Shown piece after piece: positions 7,280-15,927 of a stretch of DNA of 43,193 nucleotides; positions within the stretch are counted from its first letter, which is position 1; every line of letters starts with the position of its first letter. This DNA is from an uncultured Porphyromonadaceae bacterium (GTDB lineage: Bacteria > Bacteroidota > Bacteroidia > Bacteroidales > Muribaculaceae). The position numbers and the translations under genes are program-made. The DNA lies in assembly GCA_900547825.1 (NCBI GenBank), contig URII01000014.1:1-43193 (forward strand), read 5' to 3'. A model generated the notes under the pieces. It worked only from the letters and a program-made list of their open reading frames with translations. It was not told the DNA's origin and made no database searches.

Positions 7280-9091
7280 ATGGTACGGGCCGGAGAGACA
7301 GTATATTACGATGCGTCCACCGATGCCATGCCTTACGGGCTATGTGCCACAGTCAAGGCCGTTGACAAAAAGGATGGTGCGACGGTGGCTGATATTGACT
7401 ACCGGGATCCGGCCGATGTGTTCGACCGGTATTTCCTCAGCAGCGAGGAGGGTATGGCCAAGGTGTTTGCCAAGCCGAGCTATAAGGATGACAACAGCTA
7501 TAAGAGCCGTCATTTCGAGTATGAGCTGCCCCGGACTGATAATGACCGGATTAGCGTGGGAGGTGAGATATCGCTGGATATAACGCCTAACTTCACCGAT
7601 GGGGTGGTGGATCTACGGAACCATTATTACCACGGAATTATAAGGATGGACATTTCCCCGACGGTGCTTATCCAGCTGCTTGCGAAGAATTCAATAGACA
7701 TAAGCTGCATTTCGGAGCCTATGCCGTGGACATTCCGCACGCATTTCATGATGGGAATGGTCACGCTTGAATTCGGCATAGGGGCATTCTTTGATTTCAA
7801 CGCCGAGGCCGGGATTGATTACGAATACAAGCGCAACTATTCGGTGGCCATTGAATGGACGCGCAGCAACGACACTAACATATTCTCGGCGCCGGAGTTT
7901 GTGGAGCATACCGACGGCGACTCCCAAGCAAAGATGGACATGCATCTGAGCGGCGAACTGTTTTTCGGGCCGTTGCTTGATGTGAGTGTGGGGGTACTGT
8001 TCAATGCCGTAGGTGCAGGCGCCCTTGTCAAGGTAGGTCCGAACATGGAGGCGGAACTCAGCGCAGGCATACTGAGCCACCTTGGCGAGACATGGGATTG
8101 GGAATCGTATAAAAAAAGTAAGATAGATGTAAAGGCACGTGGAAAGATCGAGACTTATTGGTTTAACCGTGAACATCTGCTGCTGTTCGGCGAAAAACAG
8201 CGCCATAAACTTCCGCTTACATTTGACAAGAAAATAGGTGGATTTACAATAAACCTGTTCCCTTGGTTCAATAGCCGGTCAACTGTGGGCCGAGAGAGGC
8301 ATGTGGCCGTGCGCGGGACTGACCGTGCCAAGGCCATAGATGTGGCCTCCTATACGGAAACGCCTGTGGCGACACCCCTCCCGATGGGATTCGAAATAGC
8401 CGATGCTGAAACTGATACTACAATAGCCCGGTGGTGGGGCGATGGGGATGATGCGCCCGTGATAGAAGCCGGCAGCAGTGAGGCACAGGCTTTTGACACG
8501 GAATTCGTCCTGCGTGATGAATTGAAGGATGTTGATCCGGACAAGGTGGTGCTCCGCCCTGTGTTCCGCTATTCCGACAAGGTTATCAAAGCGGCTCCCG
8601 TTGCTCCGCTCAGCGGCATGGCATTGTCGCCCATAATATTCCACGGGGCGCATCATGGCCGTTACATTGTCACGGGGCAGCCGTTCGTGCATCAGTCGGA
8701 AATCGACACTACTGTCTATATACAAGGCAACATTGTCCCCGTGCCTGAAATTGACAATAAGTTCGGCGGCAAGCGTACGGCCACTGTGGTGGAATTCCGG
8801 GAGGACGAGGACCCGGACAAGCCTGGAACTGTGAGGGACAATCTGATATATGGATCATGGAGAGGCCGTGTGGATGGCAAGGATGTGACATTTGTATTTA
8901 ACAGTGACCGCACCGGAAGCTATTGTGGCATTCCGTTCACTTACCGCCTGAACTCGCCGCGCACCGGAGGTGTCTCGATTGTTATGGAGAATGGCTCTAC
9001 AATGACATTCTATGTCAACTCCATTGATGCCACCACCATAGAGATGACCATTGAACACACTCGGCAAAAGGTGACGCTGACAAAAAATTAG
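7280..9091 (+). CDS. Large secreted protein, 3' part after an in-frame stop; C-terminal lipocalin-like domain
   Basis: The first ATG of this frame is at 7280, but the frame is open from 7214 and continuous with 6890-7213 apart from one TAA. The 603 residues from 7280 lack a signal peptide, which supports the view that the real start is at 6890. Residues about 110-320 are beta-rich with aromatic and glycine runs (LSGELFFGPLLDVSVGV), like a large extracellular domain of unknown family. Residues about 520-603 (LIYGSWRGRVDGKDVTFVFN, TMTFYVNSIDATTIEMTI) resemble small lipocalin-like domains frequent in exported Bacteroidetes proteins. No catalytic motif was recognised. Probably the last gene of the operon. 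Confidence 0.65.
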   Translation: MVRAGETVYYDASTDAMPYGLCATVKAVDKKDGATVADIDYRDPADVFDRYFLSSEEGMAKVFAKPSYKDDNSYKSRHFEYELPRTDNDRISVGGEISLDITPNFTDGVVDLRNHYYHGIIRMDISPTVLIQLLAKNSIDISCISEPMPWTFRTHFMMGMVTLEFGIGAFFDFNAEAGIDYEYKRNYSVAIEWTRSNDTNIFSAPEFVEHTDGDSQAKMDMHLSGELFFGPLLDVSVGVLFNAVGAGALVKVGPNMEAELSAGILSHLGETWDWESYKKSKIDVKARGKIETYWFNREHLLLFGEKQRHKLPLTFDKKIGGFTINLFPWFNSRSTVGRERHVAVRGTDRAKAIDVASYTETPVATPLPMGFEIADAETDTTIARWWGDGDDAPVIEAGSSEAQAFDTEFVLRDELKDVDPDKVVLRPVFRYSDKVIKAAPVAPLSGMALSPIIFHGAHHGRYIVTGQPFVHQSEIDTTVYIQGNIVPVPEIDNKFGGKRTATVVEFREDEDPDKPGTVRDNLIYGSWRGRVDGKDVTFVFNSDRTGSYCGIPFTYRLNSPRTGGVSIVMENGSTMTFYVNSIDATTIEMTIEHTRQKVTLTKN

Positions 9092-9130
9092 GATAGATAT
9101 TGATTGACAACGATTTTCAGTTTTGGAGCG

Positions 9131-9160
9131 TTTGTATATCAGAAAGAATCGCTATTTTTG
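9131..9160 (+). promoter_or_regulatory. Promoter for mntA-hepT
   Basis: TTTG (9131-9134), 18 bases, then TATTTTTG (9153-9160) approximates the Bacteroidetes consensus. The ATG of mntA follows 20 bases later. Confidence 0.6.
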
Positions 9161-9180
9161 CACTTGTAACACAACAGTCT

Positions 9181-9486
9181 ATGAAGTTGATTGAACTGAA
9201 TCTACAACGGATCATCGACCTTTGCCGGAAGCATAAGGTCAAAACTTTGGCTGTGTTTGGCTCTATCTTGACGGATAGATTCAACGACCAAAGCGATGTG
9301 GACTTGCTTGTAAATTTCGACACCACTGATCATGAGAAGTGGGATTACGTTACTAACTACTTCGATTTCCGTGACGCATTGGAAAGCCTTTTCGGTAGAA
9401 AGGTAGATCTAATTGAGGAAAAAGGATTGCGCAACAAATACTTCATTGCTAATGTCAACCGTACAAAACAGATGATTTATGGCTGA
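9181..9486 (+). CDS. mntA: MntA-like minimal nucleotidyltransferase antitoxin
   Basis: Product of 101 residues from ATG 9181; the frame continues upstream to 9100 but the promoter lies at 9131-9160, so the later start is right. It has the minimal nucleotidyltransferase signature GSx10DxD (Gly27-Ser28, Asp39, Asp41) and a third acidic residue Asp76 in RKVDLI. In characterised pairs MntA neutralises the partner HepT RNase by transferring AMP to a tyrosine beside its active site. It overlaps the downstream hepT by 8 bases, the normal arrangement. The pair is richer in A and T than the surrounding genes, which fits recent acquisition. Confidence 0.85.
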   Translation: MKLIELNLQRIIDLCRKHKVKTLAVFGSILTDRFNDQSDVDLLVNFDTTDHEKWDYVTNYFDFRDALESLFGRKVDLIEEKGLRNKYFIANVNRTKQMIYG

Positions 9487-9865
9487 TGAATATATCTTGA
9501 AACATCTTCAAGATGTGCTGGATGCAATTAACGACATTCAGAGTTGTTTCGTTGACTTTCCCAACAGATATGATTTATTTGAGAAAGACATGAAGCTCAA
9601 ATGTGTTGTTGAACGTAAAACAGAAATAATGGGAGAAGCCATAAATCGCATAAGAAAGGCTGACCCCTCTGTGGATATCCCGAATGCGAGAGCCGTGATT
9701 GACACACGCAATAGAATTATACATGCTTACGACAATGTGCAACCTACATTTCTGTGGAGTTTGGTGGTACGCCATATCCCTGAACTTAAAAAGGACATTG
9801 AGCGAATCATAGCTGAGTACGGAGAACAATACAATCGTGAAAACAATACTGATTCCGGTTTGTAG
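9479..9865 (+). CDS. hepT: HepT-like (DUF86) RNase toxin
   Basis: Product of 128 residues, mostly helical. It carries the HEPN-type active-site motif Rx4HxY as R77-NRII-H82-A-Y84, the tyrosine being the residue AMPylated by MntA in studied systems. The start at 9479 overlaps the antitoxin stop by 8 bases. The toxin role comes from family knowledge; whether it acts here as plasmid-style addiction, phage defence or a remnant cannot be told. All motif residues are present, so it looks intact. Confidence 0.85.
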   Translation: MADEYILKHLQDVLDAINDIQSCFVDFPNRYDLFEKDMKLKCVVERKTEIMGEAINRIRKADPSVDIPNARAVIDTRNRIIHAYDNVQPTFLWSLVVRHIPELKKDIERIIAEYGEQYNRENNTDSGL

Positions 9866-9920
9866 CCAGATGCGGCTGATAAAAAATTGAACGGGAGATA
9901 TGAAATTCGGGAATTTTGCG

Positions 9921-9928
9921 TAAATTTG
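9921..9928 (+). promoter_or_regulatory. -7 promoter element for efp
   Basis: TAAATTTG matches TAnnTTTG exactly, 44 bases before the efp ATG. No convincing -33 TTTG lies 19-21 bases upstream. Confidence 0.5.
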
Positions 9929-9972
9929 TGGCCGGAAAAAATTATAATACAAAGATATAACAGACTGACTTT

Positions 9973-10539
9973 ATGGCAACGACCGCAGATTTTAAGAACG
10001 GAATGTGCCTCGACATCGATGGCAACTACTTCTTCATTGTTGAATTCCTGCATGTGAAACCCGGCAAGGGCCCCGCTTTTGTGCGTACCAAGCTCAAGAA
10101 TGTGCGCACTGGCCGTGTGATCGACAAGACATGGAACTCCGGAGTGAAGGTAAACGAGGTGCGCATCGAACGTCGTCCCTACCAGTTCCTTTACAAGGAC
10201 GAGATGGGCTATAACTTCATGCACACCGAGACATTCGAGCAGGTGGCCATTGACGGCAACAGCATCGACGGCGTGCAGTTCCTCAAGGAGGGTGACATAT
10301 GCGAGGCTATGGTGCAGAGCGCCACAGAGGAGATACTCACCTGCGAGATGCCCACAAGTGTGGTTCTTGAAATCACTTACACTGAACCCGGCATAAAGGG
10401 TGATACCGCCACAAATACTCTCAAACCGGCTACAGTGGAGACCGGCGCTGAGGTGCGTGTGCCCCTTTTCTGCAACACCGGCGACAAGGTCAAGATCGAC
10501 ACCCGCGACGGCTCGTATGTGGAGCGCGTCAAGGCATGA
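9973..10539 (+). CDS. efp: Translation elongation factor P
   Basis: Product of 188 residues, the normal EF-P length. The N-terminal KOW-like domain (about 1-65) has the tip loop KPGKGPAF with Lys32, the position that is modified in E. coli EF-P. Two OB-fold domains follow (about 68-130 and 131-188), ending in the conserved GDKVKIDTRDGSYVERV. EF-P binds near the ribosomal E site and relieves stalling at proline runs. It seems to be a single-gene unit with its own promoter and a strong hairpin after the stop. No modification enzyme gene is seen nearby. Confidence 0.97.
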   Translation: MATTADFKNGMCLDIDGNYFFIVEFLHVKPGKGPAFVRTKLKNVRTGRVIDKTWNSGVKVNEVRIERRPYQFLYKDEMGYNFMHTETFEQVAIDGNSIDGVQFLKEGDICEAMVQSATEEILTCEMPTSVVLEITYTEPGIKGDTATNTLKPATVETGAEVRVPLFCNTGDKVKIDTRDGSYVERVKA

Positions 10540-10540
10540 T

Positions 10541-10622
10541 CTGACACGTATTAGTTCATGGACATTGCGGCCGCATCCTGCGCCCGGGCCTGTGGCCTGC
10601 GGCAGGGAGGCGGTCGCGTCAG
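10541..10622 (+). terminator. GC-rich multi-stem hairpin after efp
   Basis: Nested pairs: ctgacacg (10541-10548) with cgcgtcag (10615-10622, one mismatch), or alternatively GCGGCCGC (10567-10574) with GCGGTCGC (10610-10617, one G-U), then CCTGC (10577-10581) with GCAGG (10602-10606), and a GGCC-TGT-GGCC tip. It begins one base after the efp stop. The following TTT is short for a classic terminator, so it may be a terminator or an mRNA-stabilising structure. Confidence 0.55.
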
Positions 10623-10673
10623 TTTGATATCGGGGATAATTATCGATTTTACAATTTACCAATACATAATCAC

Positions 10674-11870
10674 ATGAATCTGCATAAAATAACTTCACAC
10701 GTAACATACTGCGGCGTCAATGACCGCATGACCGATCTTTTTGAGGGATTATGGGTAATGCCGGAAGGGGTGACATATAACTCATATATAGTAAAAGGAG
10801 AGAATGCCACAGCTATAATCGACGGCGCGTCGGCAGGATCGGCCGAAGTCTATATAGAGCATGTGAACAGGGCGCTCGGCGGCCGTAAGCCCGACTATCT
10901 GGTAATAAACCATTGCGAACCTGACCACACGGGGGCTGTCAAGGCGCTGCTCAGGGAGTTTCCGGAGCTTACGGTTGTCAGCAATGCCAAGGCTCTCGAC
11001 ATGATCAAGGGATTCTATGGTATAACTGACGGAGTGAAGTGTGTGGCCGATATGGAGGAACTGCCGTTGGGTGGCGCCACACTTAAATTCTTCCTTACGC
11101 CGATGGTGCATTGGCCCGAGACCATGATGACACTCCTCGTTGAGGACAAGGTGCTTTTCTCGGGTGACGCTTTCGGTTGCTTCGGCGCGCTTGACGGCGC
11201 TGTCACCGACGAGGATATTGACACTGGTATGTTCATGGACGAGATGTACCGTTACTACGGCTGCATAGTGGCCAAATACGGCGCGTTTGTCGAGAAAGCG
11301 GTGAAGAAGCTTTCATCCGCAGAGTTCAAGGTGATCTGTTCCACCCACGGACCTGTGTGGAAGCGCACTGTGGCGCAGGTTGTCGACCGTTATCTTACTA
11401 TGGCCCGCTGGGGTGCCGAAGAGGGAGTGACTGTGGTTTACGGCTCCATGTACGGCAATACCGCGGCTCTGGCCGAAGCTTTTGCCGAACGGCTTGCCGC
11501 AGCAGGCATAGGGCATGTGGCGGTGCATGATGCGTCGCGTACTCCTGCCTCCACTATATTGGCCGATGTGATGCGTTACCGCGGTATAGTGCTGGCGTCG
11601 CCCACCTATAACACCGAGATATATCCTCCGGTGGATTATATCGCGCGGGCCCTTGTGTCGCGTTGCGTAGCCAACCGCGCTGTGGCGGTGCTTGGTTCCT
11701 ATACCTGGGGCGGACAGGCCGTGCGCAAGCTCACGGCGATGCTCTCTGATACCAAAGCTGAGATAATGGAGCCTGCAGTGGAGATGCGTCAGGCAATTAT
11801 GGGCGATCTGGCTCCGAAGATGGATGAGCTGGCCCGCAATCTCGCTGACCGTGTGAAAGGGCAGTGGTGA
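10674..11870 (+). CDS. fprA: Flavodiiron protein (A-type flavoprotein, FprA-like)
   Basis: Product of 398 residues in the usual two-domain form. The metallo-beta-lactamase-like part (about 1-250) carries the diiron ligands: H80-x-E82-x-D84-H85 (NHCEPDH), a His in TPMVHWPE, an Asp in SGDAFG and a His in STHGPVW. The flavodoxin-like part (about 253-398) starts with VVYGSMYGNTAALAEAF, the FMN phosphate loop. Such cytoplasmic enzymes reduce O2 to water or NO to N2O using reduced rubredoxin or similar donors, protecting anaerobes. No rubredoxin gene or domain is adjacent. It is a separate unit before the complex I operon. Confidence 0.93.
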   Translation: MNLHKITSHVTYCGVNDRMTDLFEGLWVMPEGVTYNSYIVKGENATAIIDGASAGSAEVYIEHVNRALGGRKPDYLVINHCEPDHTGAVKALLREFPELTVVSNAKALDMIKGFYGITDGVKCVADMEELPLGGATLKFFLTPMVHWPETMMTLLVEDKVLFSGDAFGCFGALDGAVTDEDIDTGMFMDEMYRYYGCIVAKYGAFVEKAVKKLSSAEFKVICSTHGPVWKRTVAQVVDRYLTMARWGAEEGVTVVYGSMYGNTAALAEAFAERLAAAGIGHVAVHDASRTPASTILADVMRYRGIVLASPTYNTEIYPPVDYIARALVSRCVANRAVAVLGSYTWGGQAVRKLTAMLSDTKAEIMEPAVEMRQAIMGDLAPKMDELARNLADRVKGQW

Positions 11871-11941
11871 CGTCTTGCAATCTATCTGTCCCGCGTTTTG
11901 CTTCAGCCGGGTAAAAAGTGTGAAAAATAGTAAGAAACCAC

Positions 11942-11972
11942 TTAGAAAGTAAAAATATTTTTGCTAAATTTG
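11942..11972 (+). promoter_or_regulatory. Probable promoter of the nuo-atp-nuo operon
   Basis: TTAG (11942-11945), 19 bases, then a perfect TAAATTTG (11965-11972). It is the only good promoter match found in the 233-base gap before nuoA. Transcription from here would give a leader of about 125 bases, which includes a short GGGC/GCCC hairpin near 12062-12073. Confidence 0.6.
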
Positions 11973-12103
11973 CCGAGCAAATTGGTTTGGGATATTATGT
12001 CTCGATCTGAAAGGTAGAGCTAAATATCACATTACCAATGCGCTGACTGATTATAATAGAGGGCTTTGGCCCGATCTTGAAAACAACAGTGTAATATATT
12101 TAT

Positions 12104-12472
12104 ATGGTAGCATTAGCAATTCCGAGTTCAACGCTTGCGGTCACGGCTGCTCTTACGGGTATAGGCCTTGTGGCTCTTGCCCTGTGGCTCGCCGGGCTGA
12201 TCTCGCCCAGATCGTTCAACCCTCAGAAAGGTGAGGCTTATGAATGCGGTATCCCTACTCGTGGCGAGAGCATGGCGCAGTTTAAGGTTGGTTACTATCT
12301 GTTTGCCATCCTGTTTCTGATGTTTGATGTCGAGACTGTGTTTCTTTTCCCCTGGGCCGTAAGGGTCAAGGAGCTTGGCGGAGCGGGTCTTGTCAGCATC
12401 GCAGTGTTTTTTGGAATCTTAGTGCTGGGTCTTGTTTATGCCTGGCGGAAAGGAGCTCTTGAATGGAAGTGA
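12104..12472 (+). CDS. nuoA: NADH-quinone oxidoreductase subunit A
   Basis: Product of 122 residues with three membrane helices (about 10-32, 63-85, 92-113). The loop between helices 1 and 2 has the conserved ECGI motif (YECGIPTRG, the switchable Cys of complex I) and the second helix starts with KVGYYLFAILFLMFDVET, a hallmark of NuoA. It forms part of the quinone-site membrane module. First gene of the operon; its 3' end overlaps nuoB by 10 bases. Confidence 0.96.
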   Translation: MVALAIPSSTLAVTAALTGIGLVALALWLAGLISPRSFNPQKGEAYECGIPTRGESMAQFKVGYYLFAILFLMFDVETVFLFPWAVRVKELGGAGLVSIAVFFGILVLGLVYAWRKGALEWK

Positions 12473-13065
12473 CAACAAAGAGCATGCCCTATGAGGCGTG
12501 GAAAGACAATGAATACATAGAGCAGCTCGTGAAAGAGTTGCAGGAGAGCGGCGCCAATGTTATTGTAGGGTCGCTTGACAAACTTATCAACTGGGGGCGG
12601 TCTAACTCAATCTGGCCTCTCACTTTCGCCACCAGTTGCTGCGGCATAGAATTTGTGTCGCTCGGCGCCGCACGTTTCGACATGGCGCGTTTCGGCTGGG
12701 AAGTGGCGCGTGCCTCGCCCCGCCAGGCCGACTTCATTATGGTGGCCGGTACTATCGTTCACCGCATGGCTCCGGTGCTGAGACGCCTTTACGACCAGCT
12801 GGCCGAGCCTAAATATGTGATAGCCTGCGGCAGTTGCGCCATATCGGGCGGCCCGTTCAAAAAAAGCTATCATGTGGCTATGGGCATAGAGGATATAATT
12901 CCGGTGGATGTGTTCGTTCCCGGTTGTCCTCCGCGTCCCGAGGCAATGATCTACGGCATAATGCAACTCTCCCGTAAAATCAAAGTGGAACGTTTCTTCG
13001 GCGGCGTGAACCGCCAGCAGAAGCAGAAGGAATTCCTTGAGTCGCATCCTGTTCAGGGGTGCTGA
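12463..13065 (+). CDS. nuoB: NADH-quinone oxidoreductase subunit B
   Basis: Product of 200 residues. It carries all four ligands of the terminal N2 [4Fe-4S] cluster: the tandem Cys59-Cys60 (TSCCGIEF), Cys125 (CGSCAISGGPF) and Cys155 (PGCPPRPE). This peripheral subunit hands electrons to quinone. The start overlaps nuoA by 10 bases, implying coupled translation. Confidence 0.97.
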   Translation: MEVTTKSMPYEAWKDNEYIEQLVKELQESGANVIVGSLDKLINWGRSNSIWPLTFATSCCGIEFVSLGAARFDMARFGWEVARASPRQADFIMVAGTIVHRMAPVLRRLYDQLAEPKYVIACGSCAISGGPFKKSYHVAMGIEDIIPVDVFVPGCPPRPEAMIYGIMQLSRKIKVERFFGGVNRQQKQKEFLESHPVQGC

Positions 13066-13105
13066 ATTATCCCACCTTTAACCACGCTAACAACACAAAA
13101 GATAT

Positions 13106-14731
13106 ATGGCAACTATTCAGGAAACTATCGCAAAACTTTTTCCCGAAGCTGCATTCGAGGATGGCGACAATCTGCTTGTCACTATCCCGGACGCCAAATG
13201 GCACTCGTTGGCCAAGTCCCTGCGTGACGATCACGGGTTTGATTTCCTTGTCACCATAGTGGGTATGGACTGGGGTGAATCCATGGGCTGCGTCTACTAT
13301 CTTGAATCTACAGCTAACCATACCGTGATATCGGTCAAAGTGACCACAGCGGATGTGGAGAACCCCATGCTTCACAGTATATCCGACCTCTGGCATATCG
13401 CCGGAATATTCGAACGTGAAGTCTATGATTTCTTCGGAATAGTATTTGTAGGCAATCCCGATATGCGCCGCCTCTTCCTGTCGATTGACTGGAAAGGGTT
13501 CCCTCTGCGTAAGAACTATGACGCGGATCCTGCCATCAATCCGGTGAGCATAGAGAATGAGCGTCAGAGCGATTTCACTTCCACATGGACTGAGGGTCCT
13601 GACGGCAAGATCACGCGCAAGGATGATGTAAGGGTGTTTGACGAAGGTGACTTCGTTGTGAACATCGGCCCGCAGCATCCGGCCACACACGGTGTGTTGC
13701 GTTTCCGCACGGCTGTCGACGGCGAGACCATAAAGAAGATAGATGTGTATATGGGCTATATCCACCGCGGCATAGAGAAGATTTGCGAGGGACTGACCTA
13801 TCCTCAGACTCTCCACTTCATGGACCGTATGGATTATTTCTCGGCACATCCCTATCACCATTGTCTCTGCATGACGATAGAAAAGGCTGCCGGAATAGAG
13901 GTGTCGCGCCGTGTGCAGGTGATCCGCGTGCTTATGGACGAACTTTCGCGCATAGCCTCGCACTGCCTGTTTATCGGCACTTACTGCATGGACCTCGGTG
14001 CCACCACCATGCTGTTTTACACCCTGAGGGTGCGTGAGCAGATTCTTGACATAATGGAGCGTACATGCGGAGCGCGCATGACATTCAATTATGACACCAT
14101 AGGCGGTGTGATGGCAGATCTCGACGAGAATTTCGTGCGTGACGTCAAAGCGCTTCTCGAAGTGTTGCCCAAGAATATAAAGGAATACAACAAGATATTC
14201 ACCGGTAATGTGATAGCCCGTAACCGTATGGAGGGTGTGGGACATATAAGCCGTGAGGATGCCATATCGTGGGCTGTGACCGGCCCCTCAGGCCGTGGCT
14301 CGGGATGGGCTTGCGATGTGCGTAAGACACATCCCTACAGTATCTATGGCGAACTCGATTTCGAACAGGTGGTGCGCACGGAAGGTGACTCCATGGCACG
14401 CTACAAGGTGAGAATGGACGAGATGGAGCAGAGCGCCCGCATCATAGCGCAGCTTATCGACAATATTCCCGAAGGGGAGATACAGGCCAAAGTGCCCAAG
14501 GTGCTTAAACTTCCTGTGGGCCGTTGGTTCGGTATGGTGGAAGGTTGCCGCGGTACATTTGGAGTATATCTTGAGAGCGACGGCGGCACATCGCCCTACC
14601 GCCTGAAGCTGGCTCCCCCGTGCCTGCCTCTGGCTGCGGCTGTGCCCGCTATGACCGAAGGGGCAAAGATAGCCGACCTCATAACCATCGGCGGTTCGTT
14701 GGACTACATAGTGCCTGACATGGACCGCTGA
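13106..14731 (+). CDS. nuoCD: Fused NADH-quinone oxidoreductase subunit C/D
   Basis: Product of 541 residues, a natural fusion. Residues about 1-150 are NuoC (30-kDa subunit; IAGIFEREVYDFFGI, FPLRKNYD). Residues about 175-541 are NuoD (49-kDa subunit; NIGPQHPATHGVLR, GYIHRGIEKICE, the quinone-site HPYHH-like segment, SGRGSGWACDVRK, and a conserved C-terminal MDR). NuoD forms the quinone pocket with NuoB. NuoCD fusion also occurs in enterobacteria. The gene follows nuoB by 40 bases. Confidence 0.97.
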   Translation: MATIQETIAKLFPEAAFEDGDNLLVTIPDAKWHSLAKSLRDDHGFDFLVTIVGMDWGESMGCVYYLESTANHTVISVKVTTADVENPMLHSISDLWHIAGIFEREVYDFFGIVFVGNPDMRRLFLSIDWKGFPLRKNYDADPAINPVSIENERQSDFTSTWTEGPDGKITRKDDVRVFDEGDFVVNIGPQHPATHGVLRFRTAVDGETIKKIDVYMGYIHRGIEKICEGLTYPQTLHFMDRMDYFSAHPYHHCLCMTIEKAAGIEVSRRVQVIRVLMDELSRIASHCLFIGTYCMDLGATTMLFYTLRVREQILDIMERTCGARMTFNYDTIGGVMADLDENFVRDVKALLEVLPKNIKEYNKIFTGNVIARNRMEGVGHISREDAISWAVTGPSGRGSGWACDVRKTHPYSIYGELDFEQVVRTEGDSMARYKVRMDEMEQSARIIAQLIDNIPEGEIQAKVPKVLKLPVGRWFGMVEGCRGTFGVYLESDGGTSPYRLKLAPPCLPLAAAVPAMTEGAKIADLITIGGSLDYIVPDMDR

Positions 14732-14791
14732 GGCAATAAGATTTGAGAAATAACAGAAACCAGTTGAAAATATAGTAACCAATCACCCGTT

Positions 14792-15868
14792 ATGTTTGAT
14801 TTTTCGGTAGTGACGAGCTTCATTCACAATTTCCTGATGACCTATCTTCCGGGATGGCTCACCGTTACAGTGGAATGTGTGCTGATCGGAGTTTGTCTGC
14901 TTTTGGCTTATGCGCTGCTCGCATTGTTCTATATATGGTTCGAGCGAAAAGTGTGCGCGGCTTTCCAATGCCGTCTCGGTCCTAACCGTGTGGGGCCCTG
15001 GGGTTTGCTCCAGAGTGTGGCCGACATGTTCAAGATCCTTATTAAGGAGCTTATATCGCTCAACCACATCGACAAGTTCCTTTTCGCCCTTGCCCCGTAT
15101 CTCGTTATCCTTGCCTCCATGCTCGGTTTTGCCGTGCTTCCCTGGGGCAACGGTTTGCAGATCATTGACTTCAACATAGGCATATTCTTCCTGATAGCCT
15201 GTTCATCGATAGGCGTTCTGGGTATATTGCTGGCAGGATGGTCGAGCAACAACAAATTCACTCTTATAGGGGCGTTGCGCTCTGGTGCCCAGATGGTGAG
15301 CTATGAGCTGTCCATAGGTCTCAGTGTGCTGACCATCGTGGCCTTTGCCGGCTCCATGTCGGTGGGCGACATTGTTGAGGCACAGCGTGACGGATGGTTT
15401 ATCGTCACTGCCCATGTGCCGGCTATAATTGCGTTTGTCATATACATGATAGCCGGTACGGCGGAAACAAACCGCGGCCCGTTTGACCTTCCTGAAGCCG
15501 AAAGCGAGCTTACCGCCGGCTATCACACGGAGTATTCGGGCATTCATTTCGGATTCTTCTATCTTGCCGAATATCTCAATCTTTTCATTGTGGCCGGTGT
15601 GGCGTCACTGCTCTTCTTCGGAGGCTGGATGCCGCTGCATATCCCCGGTTGGGACGCGTTCAACACGGCTATGGATTACATACCCTCGGTGGTGTGGTTC
15701 CTCGGCAAGGCCATTGTGCTGTCATTTGTAATAATCTGGTTCAAGTGGACTTTCCCGCGTCTGCGAATCGACCAGCTGCTTTCATTGGAATGGAAATACC
15801 TTCTGCCCATCAACCTTTTCAACCTTGTGCTGATGGTGCTTATAATCGTTTACGGAATCCATTTCTGA
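14792..15868 (+). CDS. nuoH: NADH-quinone oxidoreductase subunit H
   Basis: Product of 358 residues with eight predicted membrane helices. It shows family signatures WFERKVCAAFQCRLGPNRVGPWGLLQ near residues 49-74 and the acidic quinone-channel loop ETNRGPFDLPEAESEL around 227-242. It joins the peripheral arm to the membrane arm and lines the quinone tunnel. In most operons nuoI comes next; here the next gene, 59 bases on, is atpD, and no terminator or promoter is visible in the gap. Confidence 0.97.
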   Translation: MFDFSVVTSFIHNFLMTYLPGWLTVTVECVLIGVCLLLAYALLALFYIWFERKVCAAFQCRLGPNRVGPWGLLQSVADMFKILIKELISLNHIDKFLFALAPYLVILASMLGFAVLPWGNGLQIIDFNIGIFFLIACSSIGVLGILLAGWSSNNKFTLIGALRSGAQMVSYELSIGLSVLTIVAFAGSMSVGDIVEAQRDGWFIVTAHVPAIIAFVIYMIAGTAETNRGPFDLPEAESELTAGYHTEYSGIHFGFFYLAEYLNLFIVAGVASLLFFGGWMPLHIPGWDAFNTAMDYIPSVVWFLGKAIVLSFVIIWFKWTFPRLRIDQLLSLEWKYLLPINLFNLVLMVLIIVYGIHF

Positions 15869-15927
15869 TACAGAGCCTGAAACTAATAACAAGAAATTAA
15901 TCACAACCCTGAATATCGTTAACAAAT

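Noticed and set aside
7233..7583. 116-codon frame starting just after the in-frame stop
   Set aside because: It is in a different frame from the flanking protein, is Arg/Pro/Met-rich and looks like a shadow.
9727..10707. 326-codon minus-strand frame spanning hepT, efp and the start of fprA
   Set aside because: It crosses three well-supported genes and an intergenic hairpin; no protein family features.
13067..14245. 392-codon minus-strand frame opposite nuoCD
   Set aside because: Codon-bias shadow of nuoCD, with the same His/Tyr-rich composition and no domain.
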